From: Micractinium sp. NFX-FRZ | Taxonomy: Eukaryota; Chlorophyta; Trebouxiophyceae; Chlorellales; Chlorellaceae | Length of the DNA stretch: 64,000 nucleotides | Direction: 5' to 3' | Assembly: GCA_029339195.1 (NCBI GenBank) | Contig: JAPTJF010000288.1 | Span: 17,098-81,097 of the forward strand | Part shown: piece after piece, positions 34,655 to 46,261 of the stretch | How the letters are laid out: every line of letters starts with the position of its first letter | Position numbering within the stretch: position 1 is the first letter of the stretch | Program-made: the position numbers and the translations under genes | Notes under the pieces: model-generated | Seen by the model: the letters and a program-made list of their open reading frames with translations, nothing else | Database searches by the model: none | Told to the model about the DNA's origin: nothing

Positions 34655-37600
34655 TCACGCAGGCGGGAGGAGGAGGGGGTCTCCAACGCTCAGGATGGGT
34701 GTCGCTGCCAGCGTGGGGTTGGATTTCAGCAGCCGGGCGTAACTGGTATTGAACTGCAAGGGGGAGCAGGCAAACTTGTCGTAAGAGGCAAGGAGGGTGC
34801 TGCAGACGTGTAAAGCCACGTGGTGGGGTTGGCGACGCTGGCTGAGTGAGTAAGCTCCTTGGACCACCTCAAACCCACTCTGCTCTTGCCCAACCATCAC
34901 ACAGTGTCGTTCTTGTAGCACGTCTCTTGGAACCTACATGCTTGGCAATCGCTGTGATCGTGTCACCCGCTCGCACCAGGTATACACTGCAGCGAGGCAG
35001 CTGGGCAGGTTCTGATGCCATGGCCACAGGCACGCCTGCAAGGAAATGATGCAAGGAGAGCAGGGGTGGCTACATTTGGGCGGTGGTGCCCAACAGCATG
35101 CTAGGGAGGGTAGCTGCAGCTACCTGTTTTTCTGCCCAGCTGTCCGTGCTCCGCAGTCCTCACTAGCCGCTGCGGCTGCCTCCGCAGTTGGCCCACCTTT
35201 GCCGCATGCGGCGCTGAAGGGTGGCAGGCGGAGCTGCAGGCCCGGCTGTAGCGCGGCACCAGGCGCAAGTTTTGCCACCTTGGGGTTCAGCTCCTGCAGG
35301 CAACGGGCATTGTACAGACACAGGTGCCAGGCATCAGCCGCTTCACACGGCTGGCAGAGGCATGCCCCATGTATGCATCGGGCACCGGCCTTGCTGCTGC
35401 TGCTGCTGCTGCTGCTGGGCACGCCCAGGGTTCATGCTGCTGCGCTGCTGCCCTTCCGGCGCAGCTGCCCTGAGAACAGGGCCTCGTCCGCTAAACCAGG
35501 CTGCGGCTGCCCATCAGCTCAACCTACCCGGACATCTGCCAGGAGCACACCAAAGCCGCTGGAAACTGTGCCAAGCAAGTCGCCAGGCTGAGCAGTGTAC
35601 ACCCGGCAGGGCGGCTTTTCCAAGGGAATGCCGCAGTCGATGCACCTGGAGGGCGGAGGTGTGCAGGCGGGCGGTGCCAGGGAGGGCAGAGTGGCTGGGG
35701 CGGTGAGCAGGCAGGCGCATAGCGCGTGGGCTTGGCCGCCCAGAACTGCTTGCTTAGATTTCACCCATGCACAGGCTGAGCACTCGGCATAGAGGCAACG
35801 GCGTGGCTAAAGCCATAGCAGCAGTTGGCAGGCATGCACGAGGGCACAGGCACGCTGTGCAAGGGCGCCCTACACACAGGCACAAGGCCCTCAGCTGGCG
35901 GCAGACCTTCCAGGTTGGCCCGCGTGAAGGCAGCACCTCGCCACAGGGCCCCACCCTGATCACCACCGGGCCCTACCCTGATCACTGCCATGCCCCACCC
36001 AGCTCACCAGCCCGGCAGCTTGACGAGGGAGTTAACCTGGAGGGGGCGCCGCGCCAGCTCAGCATCCAACGCCTGCAGCATGTTCACCGACGTGCCCAGC
36101 GACGCGGCAATGCTCCCCAAGGTGTCCCCGGGCTGAACGACGTAGAACTTGCATCGATCCATGGGGCTGGGGCCAGCGCTGCTGGGGCCTGCAAGGGCAT
36201 GTTGGGACGAGAGTGAACACGGCAGGGTTGGCAGGGGGCATGGCTGGAGGGAGCCAGGGAGGCGCCTGCCAAGACAGCGGCTGCAGACCAGCACGGGTGC
36301 TCTGGTCTGGGAAGAAGGCCGCAAGGGGGAAGCACAGCGCAAGGCACGGCGGAGGCGGGGCGGCGGGCGCCACTTGGTTGGGAGCATGCAAGTGCTGCTG
36401 CCGCTGCCAGCTGCGCAAGAGCAGGTGCGCACTTGCGCGCATGACGGAGGAGCAGGCTGGTCTCCAGCCGGGCAGGCAGATCAGCTGTCCAGGTATCAGG
36501 AACGTGCTGGGCACGTAGCCCCTGACGCACTCCTCCAGAGCTGCCTCCATCTGGCCTGCAAGGGGTCAAACCACAGCATTGCTCAGCGGGCCTGCTTGGG
36601 TTGATCCCCTGCATGGCTCAGCCAACTTGCACCACGGCAGACCACAGCACCGCCCAGCAGGCCTGCTTGGAGGGGACTCACAGCAGTCCTGCAACAGCGC
36701 AAAAAACTGCACAGAGCTGCACAGAGCTGCAGGCTTGCATGGCTGCACTTCCCAGCGCGGCTGGACACGCCAGCAGGGAAGCGAGGGAGGGAGGCACCAC
36801 TCAGCTGCTGCGGGCTGTTGAGGTGGCTGCTCCCAGCACGCGGCTGCCCAGAGGGCTGCAGCGGCACAGTGCATGGCGGTGGCGCTTGCAGGAGCTGGGC
36901 GTGCCCGCAGGCGATGGCACACCACACATCTCCCCAGCCAATGGATGGCCTGCGGTACCGCCTCCCTTACGTGTCGAGTAGCCAAACTTGTTGGCAATCT
37001 TGGCAACAGCATCTCCAGCTCTGATAATGTAAATTTCGCATATGCCTGCACACGTTCGTGGGCTCGCAGCAGGATGGCGGTGACAGAGCGGTAGACGGTG
37101 CACAAGGCGGCAAGTGGGGGGAGCAAGCGGGCGGGTGCCTGCCGCGGATGGTATGCGGGCGGCAGGCGGGCGGGTGCCACCAGGCGGGCGAGTGCCAGCA
37201 TTGCTACCGGCGTCAGGCCTCTGGCTGCGACCAGGCACCAAACCAGCTGCAGGATGAAGCAAGCCCTGCCACAGCGCACCTGGCGCGCAGCAGCCGCCCC
37301 GGCATGACTGCCCCGGGGGACAGGTGTGGTGCAGCTTGCCGCAGTGCTTGCGGTTGACTGACAGGTCATAACAGACGCCCTTGGTAGTCGCGTGGCCTAC
37401 ACAGCATGCGGCGGTGGGCGTGCGTGCGTGTGTTTGTGCGTACTGTGGGGTCAGGGTGGGGGCCCACACGACAGCCTCGGCACCTGCTGGCCCCCGCCCG
37501 CTTCATGCAGCGCTCGGCTCACCTGCCGGGCAACACACGCCAGCAGAGCAGTGCTTCCCTGCCGCGCACCGAAGGCCACACTGCACCGGGGTGTTTGTTT

Positions 37601-38199
37601 GGGAGAGAGGGCGGATGTGGCATTCGGTGGAACAGGAGGTTGGGTGGGTGCTTGGGGCATACAACAGCTGCGAAAGGCAAGAGCCTGTTTACACTGCCCC
37701 GTTGCTGGCAGGCCCGGCACCCAAACATCACTGGGGACGTGCTTCCTGCCAATGCATGCGGATGCGCAGTGCAACCGTGGCATTGGATGCCAGGCTGATG
37801 CCACTCACCCGGCCACAGTTGAAGCGGTCGCTCGTCAGCCGCCTGCACTGGCGCTGCTTGCTGCACCAACGGGTGCCTGCAGGGGGCAGGGGCCATTGCA
37901 TCACCCTTCGGCCGCCTGTGATGATGCTTATCAGGAGGTGGCAAGCAGGTGGCAGCGCCCAGCAGGGCGGGCCCAGCAGGGGTGCAGAATGCATACAGAT
38001 CAGCCGGTTACTACTCTGTAAAATGAGCCACACCTTTGGGGCATGTAGGGCGGGTTAAGAGGTGTCGAGCGGCAGGGCCGGCGGCAGACGCCGGCGCCAC
38101 GCATGCCACGCACGCGAGCGCCAGCACCAGCACGGCCAGGCGGCTCTGCCCGCCCGGCCCCTGGCCAGCCCGCTTGAGTTCAAGACGCCGATAAAACAT
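34655..38199 (-). CDS. secreted protein with Stig1-like Cys-rich segment and four LysM modules
   Basis: Predicted extracellular glycan-binding protein; LysM modules bind GlcNAc-containing polymers such as chitin or peptidoglycan. Ten exons close to 395 aa: 38199-38034, 37876-37809, 37442-37280, 37045-36971, 36555-36433, 36188-36008, 35645-35528, 35293-35197, 35035-34938, 34753-34655. The signal peptide has the core LAVLVLALACVACVAPASA. Residues about 53-130 are Cys-rich with GVCYDLSVNRKHCGKL and TCPPGQSCRGGCC, the pattern of Stig1-like repeats. LysM 1-4 begin CEIYIIRAGDAVAKIA, CKFYVVQPGDTLGSIA, CRVYTAQPGDLLGTV and CSVYLVRAGDTITAIA and end in PGQLICLPGW, VNSLVKLPGW, PGLQLRLPPF and VGDPLLLPP. 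Each is preceded by a Cys two residues before the Tyr. There is no kinase or catalytic domain and no transmembrane helix after the signal peptide. Confidence 0.85.
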
Positions 38200-38265
38200 G
38201 CCAGCCACTCCCAGAGGTCAAGCAGCTGCAGGCAGCGTTGGGGTGTGGGGTTGAGCCTTGGTGCA

Positions 38266-38347
38266 GGCCTGCAGCCACCGTCGCGCGGCAACGGCGGCAG
38301 CGGCAAGGCCTGCAGCCACCGTCGCGCGGCAACGGCGGCAGCGTCAA
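38266..38347. repeat. 41-bp direct repeat, two copies
   Basis: Two nearly identical tandem copies starting GGCCTGCAGCCACCGTCGCG lie just upstream of the LysM gene. Confidence 0.9.
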
Positions 38348-39828
38348 GACCTGCACGGCACCGCCCTCAGTGCCTCCGCCTCCGACATGCTCGTTGAGGC
38401 GCCGATCCAGCGAAAACCCGCGAAAACCCGACGCCGCCCATCGCGTGCCGCGCACCTGCTCAGGGTGCCGCTCCGCAAGCACCTACCAGCTCACAACTGC
38501 TAGAAGTTGGCGGGTTGGTGTTCTGAGTGCGGTGTCGAAACGAGAGAAATGTACACAGAAGAGCAGGATACTGGTTGATTGGGTGGCCTGCCGCCAGTGC
38601 AGCGCAGGGTTCAGGCCTTGGCAGGCTTGTGTGGCGATGACCTTGACATCTTACAGTGCCTCATGTGCAACATGTGGTTGGGTAACTTGCCCGTTCTTTG
38701 GTGCCTGCGCTGCAGCAGGACAGTTTCTGACTGCAGATGTGTCCCCCGCTGCGGCCGCAAGCACAGCCCTCCCTCATCCTCTCCCGCCATTTCCTTCATG
38801 CCCCCTGGGTTGCTGGCTGCTTGCGCAAGAGATGATCAAGGTTTGGACGCCACATACAGCATCCCTTGGATTGTGAACACCACAATCACAACACGTGCGC
38901 ACTGAAGCTGGGCTGGCGGGGGCCCTCGAACCGCCAAAGCACCAGCAAAGCCAGGCGTGCACACCAAACGTGGGGTTGGGGACCTGGCAGCATAGAGGGG
39001 GGCAAGGATCTCTGCAAAAACCTGGCAACAAAACAAGCCCAGCGTCCTTGGCAACTACTGCCAGCTGCCACTGGCACCTGGCCCGTGGAATATGGCAGTG
39101 CGCTCGCCCCCGTTGGCGGCGGGCACCAGCCTCCCGGTGCCCGGTCGGTTGGCGGCACCGGCCGGTGACGGACTCGTTTGCTGAGAGTATGGCAGCTGGA
39201 AATGGTTCAAGTTCTTTAAGAAACTAGAAATGATGGCAGATCTAGACGTGGCTGCAAGAAGGCAGCGGCGGCAGCCACGTGTGCAGGCGGCGGGAGGCGG
39301 TGGCAGCGGCGGCCTTGGCAGGGTCGCCTGCGCTCTTTTGAGCTGCGGCCAGCTGGCTCGTGCTGTGCATGGATGGATCCTGCCCGATTACCGAGCATCA
39401 CCCGCTGCACAGCTTGCCCCGAGACGGCCGCATTTGTTCCTCCTGTTTTCTTCCAAAATTGAGGCGGCTTGCACTTTCACAAGCCTGGTCGGCGACCATT
39501 ATAAACTGTTTGCATCGCTTTCAAACAGCTTTCCTAGTGCTGCTGGGCGGCGCCGAGCTCACCAGAGAGACCCGCCCGGCAAATCGTGCACCACGGGCCG
39601 ACAGAGGTGCGAGGCGAAGTGCATGTGCTTGCAATTTGATGAGGAAGGGGTGTGCAACGGTTGAGGCCCCGATCAGGCTGCTGCAAGCCGGCAGCCCTGC
39701 CCCCGGGCTGCCCGTCGCGCCGCCGCCCCGTGCGAGATGCGTTTGCGTTTTCTGGCTTCCTACAACACATCAACCAATCCACCTTCCCTTCTTCCCTCGC
39801 AATTTTGCAGACTGCATGCACCAACCAG
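38348..39828. other. intergenic region between divergent LysM gene and first paralogue
   Basis: No gene I can support. An acceptor-like CAG at 39808-39810, just before the predicted start at 39829, suggests a 5' UTR intron of the next gene. Confidence 0.45.
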
Positions 39829-41642
39829 ATGTCTCTGGAAGAGGTGAGCACGGCAACCCTGCACCTCCGCTTGCCTGCCCGCTTGCTGGGCCCCGCCCCA
39901 CCTGTTGCGCCCTTGACTCGAGGTTCGGACCCGCCAGTCGCAGCGCCCCGTTTCCCCCCTTCCTTGGCTGCAGCTCCAAGATGAAGCAACTCATGCAGAG
40001 TTTTACAACTACAGCACAATAACATTTCTCGACGATGGGAAATACCTGGAGACGGCGCCTCAAGGTTCAACAGCGGTGCCGGCAGCAGCGGCGGGACTGC
40101 TAGTTCCAGACAAGGCTGACGACATCTTCGACCACACCGACCCCCGCTTGGACGACTTTGAAGTGGACCTGCGCAAAGCCCGACTGCTGGAGGCGGAGTG
40201 TCCCGCGTCCCCCCTGCCAGCGGGCGCAGCAGCTGGCGGCACCTGCAGCACCCGCCGCCGCGGTAGAGAGGAGGAGGAGGCGGAGGGCGAGCAGCGGCGC
40301 CAGCGCCGGCGTGTTGTGGCACTGGCGCCGGCAGCTGTGGCGGTGGCAGCAGATGCGCCGGCGTCCTGCGCAGCTGCTGAGGTGGAGGCGGCGGGGGCAG
40401 CAGTGAAGGTGGAGCAGGCGGCGGGGGCGGCGGTGAAGGTGGAGCAGGAGGCGGTGAAGGAGGAGCAGGCGGTGGAGGACGCACAACAGGTGGAGGCAGT
40501 GGCAGCAGCGGCAGCTGACCTGGCAGCTGTACAGGTCAAGCAGGAGGAGCCTCCGGAGCTGCCGACGGGCCCGCTGCCTGCTTCTGGCGTGGACCTGCTG
40601 TCCTCTCTAACAGCAACCCCGACACACAGGTGTAGTGGAGACTGCTGATTGGGCGCATCCGTGCCCGTTGCAATCCATGGAGCCCCGCCCAACCTGTGCA
40701 AGCTGCCATGCGCAGCTTTCAGGCCCGACCTGTGCACCCACTGCCCCACAACCACGTGTGTGCAGTGTGCGTACCTGTGTGGATCTGGCACTGGCGGAGC
40801 AGCTGGTGCCCACCGCTCAGGGGAAGCGCAGCGGCGGAAAGCGCAAGGCGAGCCTGGGGGAGAGAACTGGCGGGCGGCCCCGGCCAGGATGCAGCCCTTA
40901 CGACAACCTTTCACAAGAGGAGCTGTATACGCTGCTGCTGCACTACCACTTGGATGATCGAGGAGACGTGCTGGGGCGCAGGAAGAAGGTGTGTTACCAC
41001 CTCAGTCTTGCAGTTTGGGGATGAGAGGGTCAGCGGGGAAGGGATACCTCTGTTGCGCTGCATGGGAATACTAGGCCAGAGCGTCGGCGAAATTTGCGGC
41101 GTGCTCGCTGCTCAGGTGGAAACACAAGCGCCCCTCCTCTCCTCTCCCGGGAGGCCCCCCCCTGCTGCTTGCAGGATGTGGCTGACGAGCTGGGTGTGAG
41201 AACCGACTCCCTCATCGCCAAGGTGTACGCCTGGCTGCGCCAGCACGTGGTGCCGCGCCTCACAGACCCCGACCTGGTGCTGGAGGTGCGGCGGGGCGAA
41301 CCGGGGTGATGGTAGGCGGGAAGTGGCAACAGCTGGGGGTGGCAGGCTCGATGGGCAGGCCGACATACAAGCATAGTGCATGCACATGCCATGCAGCTGG
41401 TTTGTTTCAGTCCTACTGTGTACGCACATGCCTCTGCGGCTCCTCTGCTGCTGCCCCCGGCTGGACCGGACGCCCAAAGAGGCACACCCACGCCGGCCCC
41501 GCAGGTTACCGACCCCGCCTCCCGCAATGGCGCCATCAATCTGGACAAGGAGCGGCTGAAGGAGGAGGGCATCCTCACCTGGGCGGTGCTGGAGGCAGAG
41601 TACTTGGTGCCTATGCAGGCAGGGGACGATGTGCCGGCCTAA
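39829..41642 (+). CDS. unknown protein, paralogue A of a tandem pair sharing a C-terminal module
   Basis: I do not recognise the family. Five exons close to 380 aa: 39829-39843, 39974-40629, 40766-40988, 41175-41285, 41505-41642. The N-terminal half has FYNYSTITFLDDGKY and DDIFDHTDPRLDDFEVDL, then a basic stretch (RRQRRRVV) and a Val-Lys-Val-Glu-Gln repeat region (AAVKVEQ twice). From about residue 235 it shares a module with the gene at 43561: SGGKRKAS, YDNLSQEELYTLLLHYHLDD, RGDVLG, ADELGVRTDSLIAKVYAWLR, VVPRLTD, and LKEEGILTWAVLEAEYLVP. Module introns sit at the same positions and phases in both genes. The basic runs suggest a nuclear protein. TGTAA lies at 41894-41898. The start is uncertain because upstream 5' exons may exist. 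Confidence 0.7.
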
Positions 41643-41893
41643 GGGCGAGTGACGGCTGCTGAACGGCCAGGCCTTCGTGTGCGTGAGGCAGCAGACGGTG
41701 GCGATGGCGGGAATCTGATAGAGGATGCTGCACCAACCCTCCCACAAGAAGGCAGGCAGGGGGGGCGGCAGACAGCAGGCGGCGGGAGGGCCCGAGCGCC
41801 GTGGCTGTTGCGGGCTGTAAGGCCCTCCTTGAGCCCTCGCGCTCTCCTACTTGTAACTCGTGTACCAATTTATACAGTGTAGCTGGGCACCGT

Positions 41894-41898
41894 TGTAA
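41894..41898 (+). terminator. TGTAA poly(A) signal of paralogue A
   Basis: TGTAA lies 252 bp past the stop codon and 16 bp before the outer inverted repeat. Confidence 0.55.
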
Positions 41899-41913
41899 TG
41901 CGCACTTCGCACA

Positions 41914-42761
41914 CCACTTGCAGGGGGGTACAGCTGCACTACATCCGGCTGGGCGATGTGAAATTTGGTGTCGGATGTATCTCGCTGCTATCTTTGCCTA
42001 ACGTAGGGCCTCTCAGAGCCCTCTGAGAGGCAGGAGAGCCCCGGTCCGCGTGAATGGGCGAAGAGCGGAAATGCGCCAAGCGCGACAAGCGCTGTAGCAC
42101 AGTGAACAGCCGCAGATTAGATGCGGAGCATCATTTAGAGATGTCAGCCGGGCGGGCGGGCAGACAATCCACCGTAGCCGCCACATATAGCAGGGCCGAG
42201 AGGGCTGCCGCCGCCGCCCCGGCCCGGCGCTGCCGCCGCGAGCGTCTCTCTTCCCTGCTTCTGCACGCCTGCCCGCTCGCAAAACAAGTATCATCCACCT
42301 TTTATAAGTGTTTCTGAAGAACGTTTCCGGCCTAGGAGGCAAAAAAAGAGATGAAATTTTGGGAGCAGGCAGGCACCTGCCTGCCGTTCACGCCAGGCTG
42401 GCGGCGGCAGTTACGCCCCGGAGCGCGCTCTGCGGTGCGCTGAGACGGGCGTGGGCATTTCGCACTGTCCTTTGGTGTTATAGGGGGCAGATAATATTGC
42501 GGCGGAGCGTCCAGAAGCGGCGCAAAACGGCAAGCTGCCAGCGCCGCCCGTGGCGCCGCCGCCCAGGGCGCCGCCGGGCCCATGGCCAACCCAAGGTTTG
42601 ACCCATCTCGCAAGCGTGTTCATTTGTGCCCTCCTGGACTTAAGCTTCTCATACTGTCAGGAGGAGGCGTGCAAAAGGAATCAAATGAACACGCTTGCGA
42701 GATGGGTAAAATCACATGGCCCAGCCGGATGTAGTGCAGCTGTACCCCCCTGACCACTTGG
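41914..42761. repeat. outer inverted repeat pair enclosing about 750 bp
   Basis: Left arm 41914-41961 and right arm 42712-42761 are reverse complements. The core of 34 bp (41921-41954 against 42719-42752, starting CAGGGGGGTACAGCTGCAC) is identical, with imperfect extension on both sides. The arms could be ends of a foldback or MITE-like element. Confidence 0.85.
42601..42707. repeat. inner perfect 26-bp inverted repeat with 55-bp loop
   Basis: 42601-42626 (starting ACCCATCTCGCAAGC) is the exact reverse complement of 42682-42707. The right inner arm is four bases from the right outer arm, so the two pairs are nested. Confidence 0.95.
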
Positions 42762-43560
42762 CGGCAGCTGCAGGCGGGAGTACAGCCGGCTGGCCTCAGC
42801 CGGCGGCCCCTTTGCAAGGCAACGCATGAAACTTCGAGCGTATAAAACGTTTAAACGCCCCCAACCCAAGAGGGCCATCATTGAAGGGCGTTCTTCCGCT
42901 TGGAGCGTGCTGAGCAAGGGCGAGGACAGCTGGGTCCACAAGCACTCCCGTCGTGCTGCAACGGGCTCATTTTAAAAGTGTGATCTGTACCAGAGGCTGC
43001 ACGCCCTAGAAGTGCCCGGCACTCGACTGCAGGAGCAAGGCAAGCTGGGGCGTGTGCTTGCAGGGTGCTTGCGAGCTTGAACCGCCCCGGCTTGGCTCGA
43101 AGCAGAGTCTGCAGCGCCCGCCGGCCGGGCCAGACGCTTGGCCGCCTCTCCACCACACACCCTCCGCCGACGTCCTGCCCCCGCCCTGCCCTGCGCCCCC
43201 CTTGCCCGTCGCCCCTGCAGATGGCTCAAAGGCGGTGCTTGCATGGGCTTGCAGAGGTGAGAGCGGAGCACATGTATGTCACCTCGTTTATTGGCCGTCC
43301 CATTGTGAAGCTGCTCTGCTCCGAGCCAGCCTGCGGGCGAAACGCAGCTCGCCGCCCAACTCGCTGCCTGCATGGGGGCCCGCCCCTCTGGCCTACTATG
43401 TTCTTCCATTCTACACGTTGATACATGTTTTTATAGCAGAGGCATGCTCAACCAATGTGCACTCCTCCAGACAGTGCCTCTTGCATGTGCCTAGCACCAC
43501 TCCCAGGTGGCTGCGCTGCACCTTCGCCAGTTTACGTCACTGCCCCACTCCCCACCCCAA

Positions 43561-45752
43561 ATGCAGCTCGCAGACCCGGCAGAGCACCGCAAGTTCCAAA
43601 CCTTCTGTTACAAGTTCGCATACAAGGGCTGCTACAGCAAGGTGTGGCCGCATACGTGCGCACCTTACCGACCCGGCGACTGCCCGCACCTGCCCTCGGC
43701 GCCCCCGCAAGACCCGCCACCCCGCCCCGCCGACCTCTGCGCCCTCACTGCCACCGGCGCCCCGCCACCCGACCCGCACACTGATTTCCAAGAGTTTTAC
43801 GCGTCCATCTTCAGCACCCCTGTTGCCCCCAGCGCCGCCCCCGACCCCTCTCTCATCCTCGACCATGTGCTGGCGCTCCCCGACCTGCTCACGAGCGGGG
43901 AGCTCGCCCCTGCCGGCGGCACCACCTCTTCACCCCCCGCCGCCAACATCCATTCTGACATTTCTCTAATCTGGGGCGGCTGGTCCGGCGCCGCGGCCCC
44001 GTATGAGGAGGCACCAATATGCCCCTGGAGCTCCAAAAAGATCAAGCTGGGCCCAGACACATGGGCGGTCCTCATGGAGCCCTCGCCAGCTCCGCCAGCA
44101 AAGGCAGCGGGCTCAGGGCTGCCCAACACGGCGCCGCCTGACCAGCCCATTCACGCCAGCACGACGCCTCCCAATTTGGTGGGCGCGCCGCATCTGGATC
44201 CGCTGGCAATGCCGGCCTCCAAAGTGGTGGCAGCCACAGCTATGCCGAAGGCTGCATGCGCCGCACAGCTGCATGCGCCGCCGCCGCCAGAGGCGCCGCT
44301 GCCGGAGGCGCCGCTGCAAGCGACGGGGCAGCCGGAGGGGGCACAGGGGCCGGCAGCAGTGTTGCTTGTGGCTGCCCAGCATGCCCAGCACGCCCAGCAT
44401 GCAGTCCGGGATGAGCCCCACACGGGGCCAGTGGGCCCAGGGGTTGCGGGCAAGAAAAGCACTAGGCGGACCAGCGTGGAACTGAGGACGCGCGGTGAGC
44501 AGCCGCGGAAGCGCAGGTGAGGGGTGGGGTGCAGCATGGTGTCTCGATTACAAACCTGACCTGGGCACTGTGCTTGCCTCACATCCTCAATCGTGCACAC
44601 ACCTGCTGCTCTGGCCCGCCAGCCCACCTGCTGCCCTGCCTTGCCAGCCGGCCAGCCCGCTTCTCTCGTATGCCTGATCACCTGCTGCCCTGTGCTGCCC
44701 CACCGTAACCCGCCAACCCTGCTGCTGCTCACCCCCGCCCGCCTGCCCGCCTGCCTGCCTGCCTGCCTGCAGCTCTCGCTCCACCAAAGGGGCAACAAAG
44801 GCAAACAACAAGGCAGGCACAATTCGCACCGAGAACAAGCGGTCTGGTGGCAAGCGCGGGGCCAGCTCGGGCGGGCAGGCTGGCGGGCGCCCCGCCAAGG
44901 GGTGCAGCCGTTATGACAGGCTGGACCGAGAGGATCTGTACACGCTGCTGCTGCACTACCACTTGGATGATCGAGGCGACGTGCTGGGGTGCAGCAAACA
45001 GGTGTGCAGGGAGGAAAGGTTGCGGCCTGCGGCGGCCTGCCGCTGCCGCTGTGCAAGGGACCTCTGCTCACTGCTGCCGCACACAGGGCGAGGGTTCTGG
45101 CTCCGCTCTGCTGTCGGTGCTGCTTTTCAACATGCATTTCTTGCATACATCTTGGTGGCTGCTCGTTCAAATACCACGGGCGCCCCTTGCCTCCCACCCT
45201 CCTGTGTGCAGGCAGTGGCTGACACCCTGGGCAAGAGAAGCGACACTCTGAACGTCAAGGTGTCCGAGTGGCTGCGCCAGCATGTGTTACCGCGCCTCAC
45301 GGACGGCACCCTCGTCCTGAATGTGTGTGTGCGTGTGGGGGGGAGGGGTGGATAGGGCGGTGACTGGGGCTGGAAGGCTTGACGGACGACGGGCACACAC
45401 CAGCGCGGTGCACGCATATGCCATGCCGCCGTGTTGTGCCACCCACACCCTATGCGCACATGCCGTCGTGCCTTTGCTGCTGCTGCCCCGGGCCTGCCCT
45501 GCCGCCTCCCACTGCCATCCCACGCCGGGCCCGCAGGTCACCAACCCCGCCTCCCGCCATGGCGCTGTCACAATGGACAAGAAGCGGCTGAAGGAGGAGG
45601 GCATCCTGACCTGGCCGGTGCTGGAGGCAGAGTACTTGGTGCCTGCAGAGGCTGTTGGTGCTGGTGCTGCCGATGGCGATGCACACAGTGATCTGCCACC
45701 GAAGAAGCGCCAGCGCGTCGGCGGTGCGGCCAGACGCCGCGAGCTGCGGTGA
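43561..45752 (+). CDS. unknown protein, paralogue B of the tandem pair
   Basis: Not recognised. Four exons from ATG 43561 close to 503 aa: 43561-44516, 44773-45001, 45212-45322, 45537-45752. An alternative start exon 43221-43256 (MAQRRCLHGLAE) could splice in phase to an acceptor before 43507 and add 30 residues. The N-terminus has a Cys/His-rich patch (FCYKFAYKGCYSKVWPHTC then PGDCPH) that vaguely recalls plant CCCH-type regions, but I do not claim it. A long Pro/Ala-rich linker follows. The C-terminal module matches paralogue A: SGGKRGASS, YDRLDREDLYTLLLHYHLDD, RGDVLG, ADTLGKRSDTLNVKVSEWLR, VLPRLTD, ILTWPVLEAEYLVP. The third exon is 111 nt in both genes. The tail ends in a basic cluster (PPKKRQRVGGAARRREL), a likely nuclear signal. 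TGTAA lies at 46257. Confidence 0.7.
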
Positions 45753-45950
45753 AGCAGCAAGTGGCTGCAATTGCTTGCAATCGCCGTTACAGCAGAGGTT
45801 GCTTCCCTCTGCAGCCGCAGCTCCGAGGCAGAAGCAACCAGCGGCGGCAGCAAAAATGAAGAACAGCCCTATCTGTGTTTCCCTCTCTGCGTTTGATTGC
45901 CAGTGGCACTTTCGCCCTTCTCCGCCTGTGCCACACTGGGCCTTGCCGCG

Positions 45951-46095
45951 GTGCTCCCATGCTGCCTGTTATTATGAATTGCGTGCTCCCATGCTGCCTG
46001 TTACTTTGAATTCCGTGCTCCCATGCTGCCTGTTACTATGAATTGCGTTTTTCCATGCTGCCTGTTACTTCGAATTCCGTGGCTCCCATGCTGCA
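45951..46095 (+). repeat. 32-bp tandem repeat, about 4.5 copies, alternating subtypes
   Basis: Units start at 45951, 45983, 46015 and 46047 with a partial copy from 46079, each GTGCTCCCATGCTGCCTGTT-like. Units 1 and 3 end ATTGC and units 2 and 4 end ATTCC, so the true unit is a 64-bp dimer. It lies in the probable 3' UTR of paralogue B. Confidence 0.93.
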
Positions 46096-46256
46096 CTTTC
46101 TCCATCCTCGCTAGCAGTGCCTTCGTACGCCTCCATGCGCCTGTGCATGAACGCTGCATCCTGCCTTGCGTCCTTCACTTTGCTCACCCGTGTGCCTGTG
46201 CATGCTTGTTGATTTTGACTAGTCCTCCATGCCCCTGTGCATGATGCTGGACCGCT

Positions 46257-46261
46257 TGTAA
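46257..46261 (+). terminator. TGTAA poly(A) signal, likely of paralogue B
   Basis: TGTAA lies about 500 bp past the paralogue B stop codon. Confidence 0.5.

Larger units (their letters stand above)
41643..43220. other. intergenic region between the tandem paralogues, with nested inverted repeats
   Basis: It holds the 3' flank of paralogue A (TGTAA at 41894), two pairs of inverted repeats annotated separately, a 10-bp hairpin stem at 42009-42018/42021-42030, and TATA-like stretches (TTTATAAG near 42299, GTATAAAACG near 42840). No protein gene seen. Confidence 0.6.

Noticed and set aside
38238..39664. possible gene between the LysM gene and paralogue A
   Set aside because: Several open frames exist but none shows conserved blocks or consistent splice phases.
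43561..43720. CCCH zinc finger at the start of paralogue B
   Set aside because: The Cys/His spacing does not fit a CCCH finger; similarity to plant tandem zinc-finger proteins is too weak to call.
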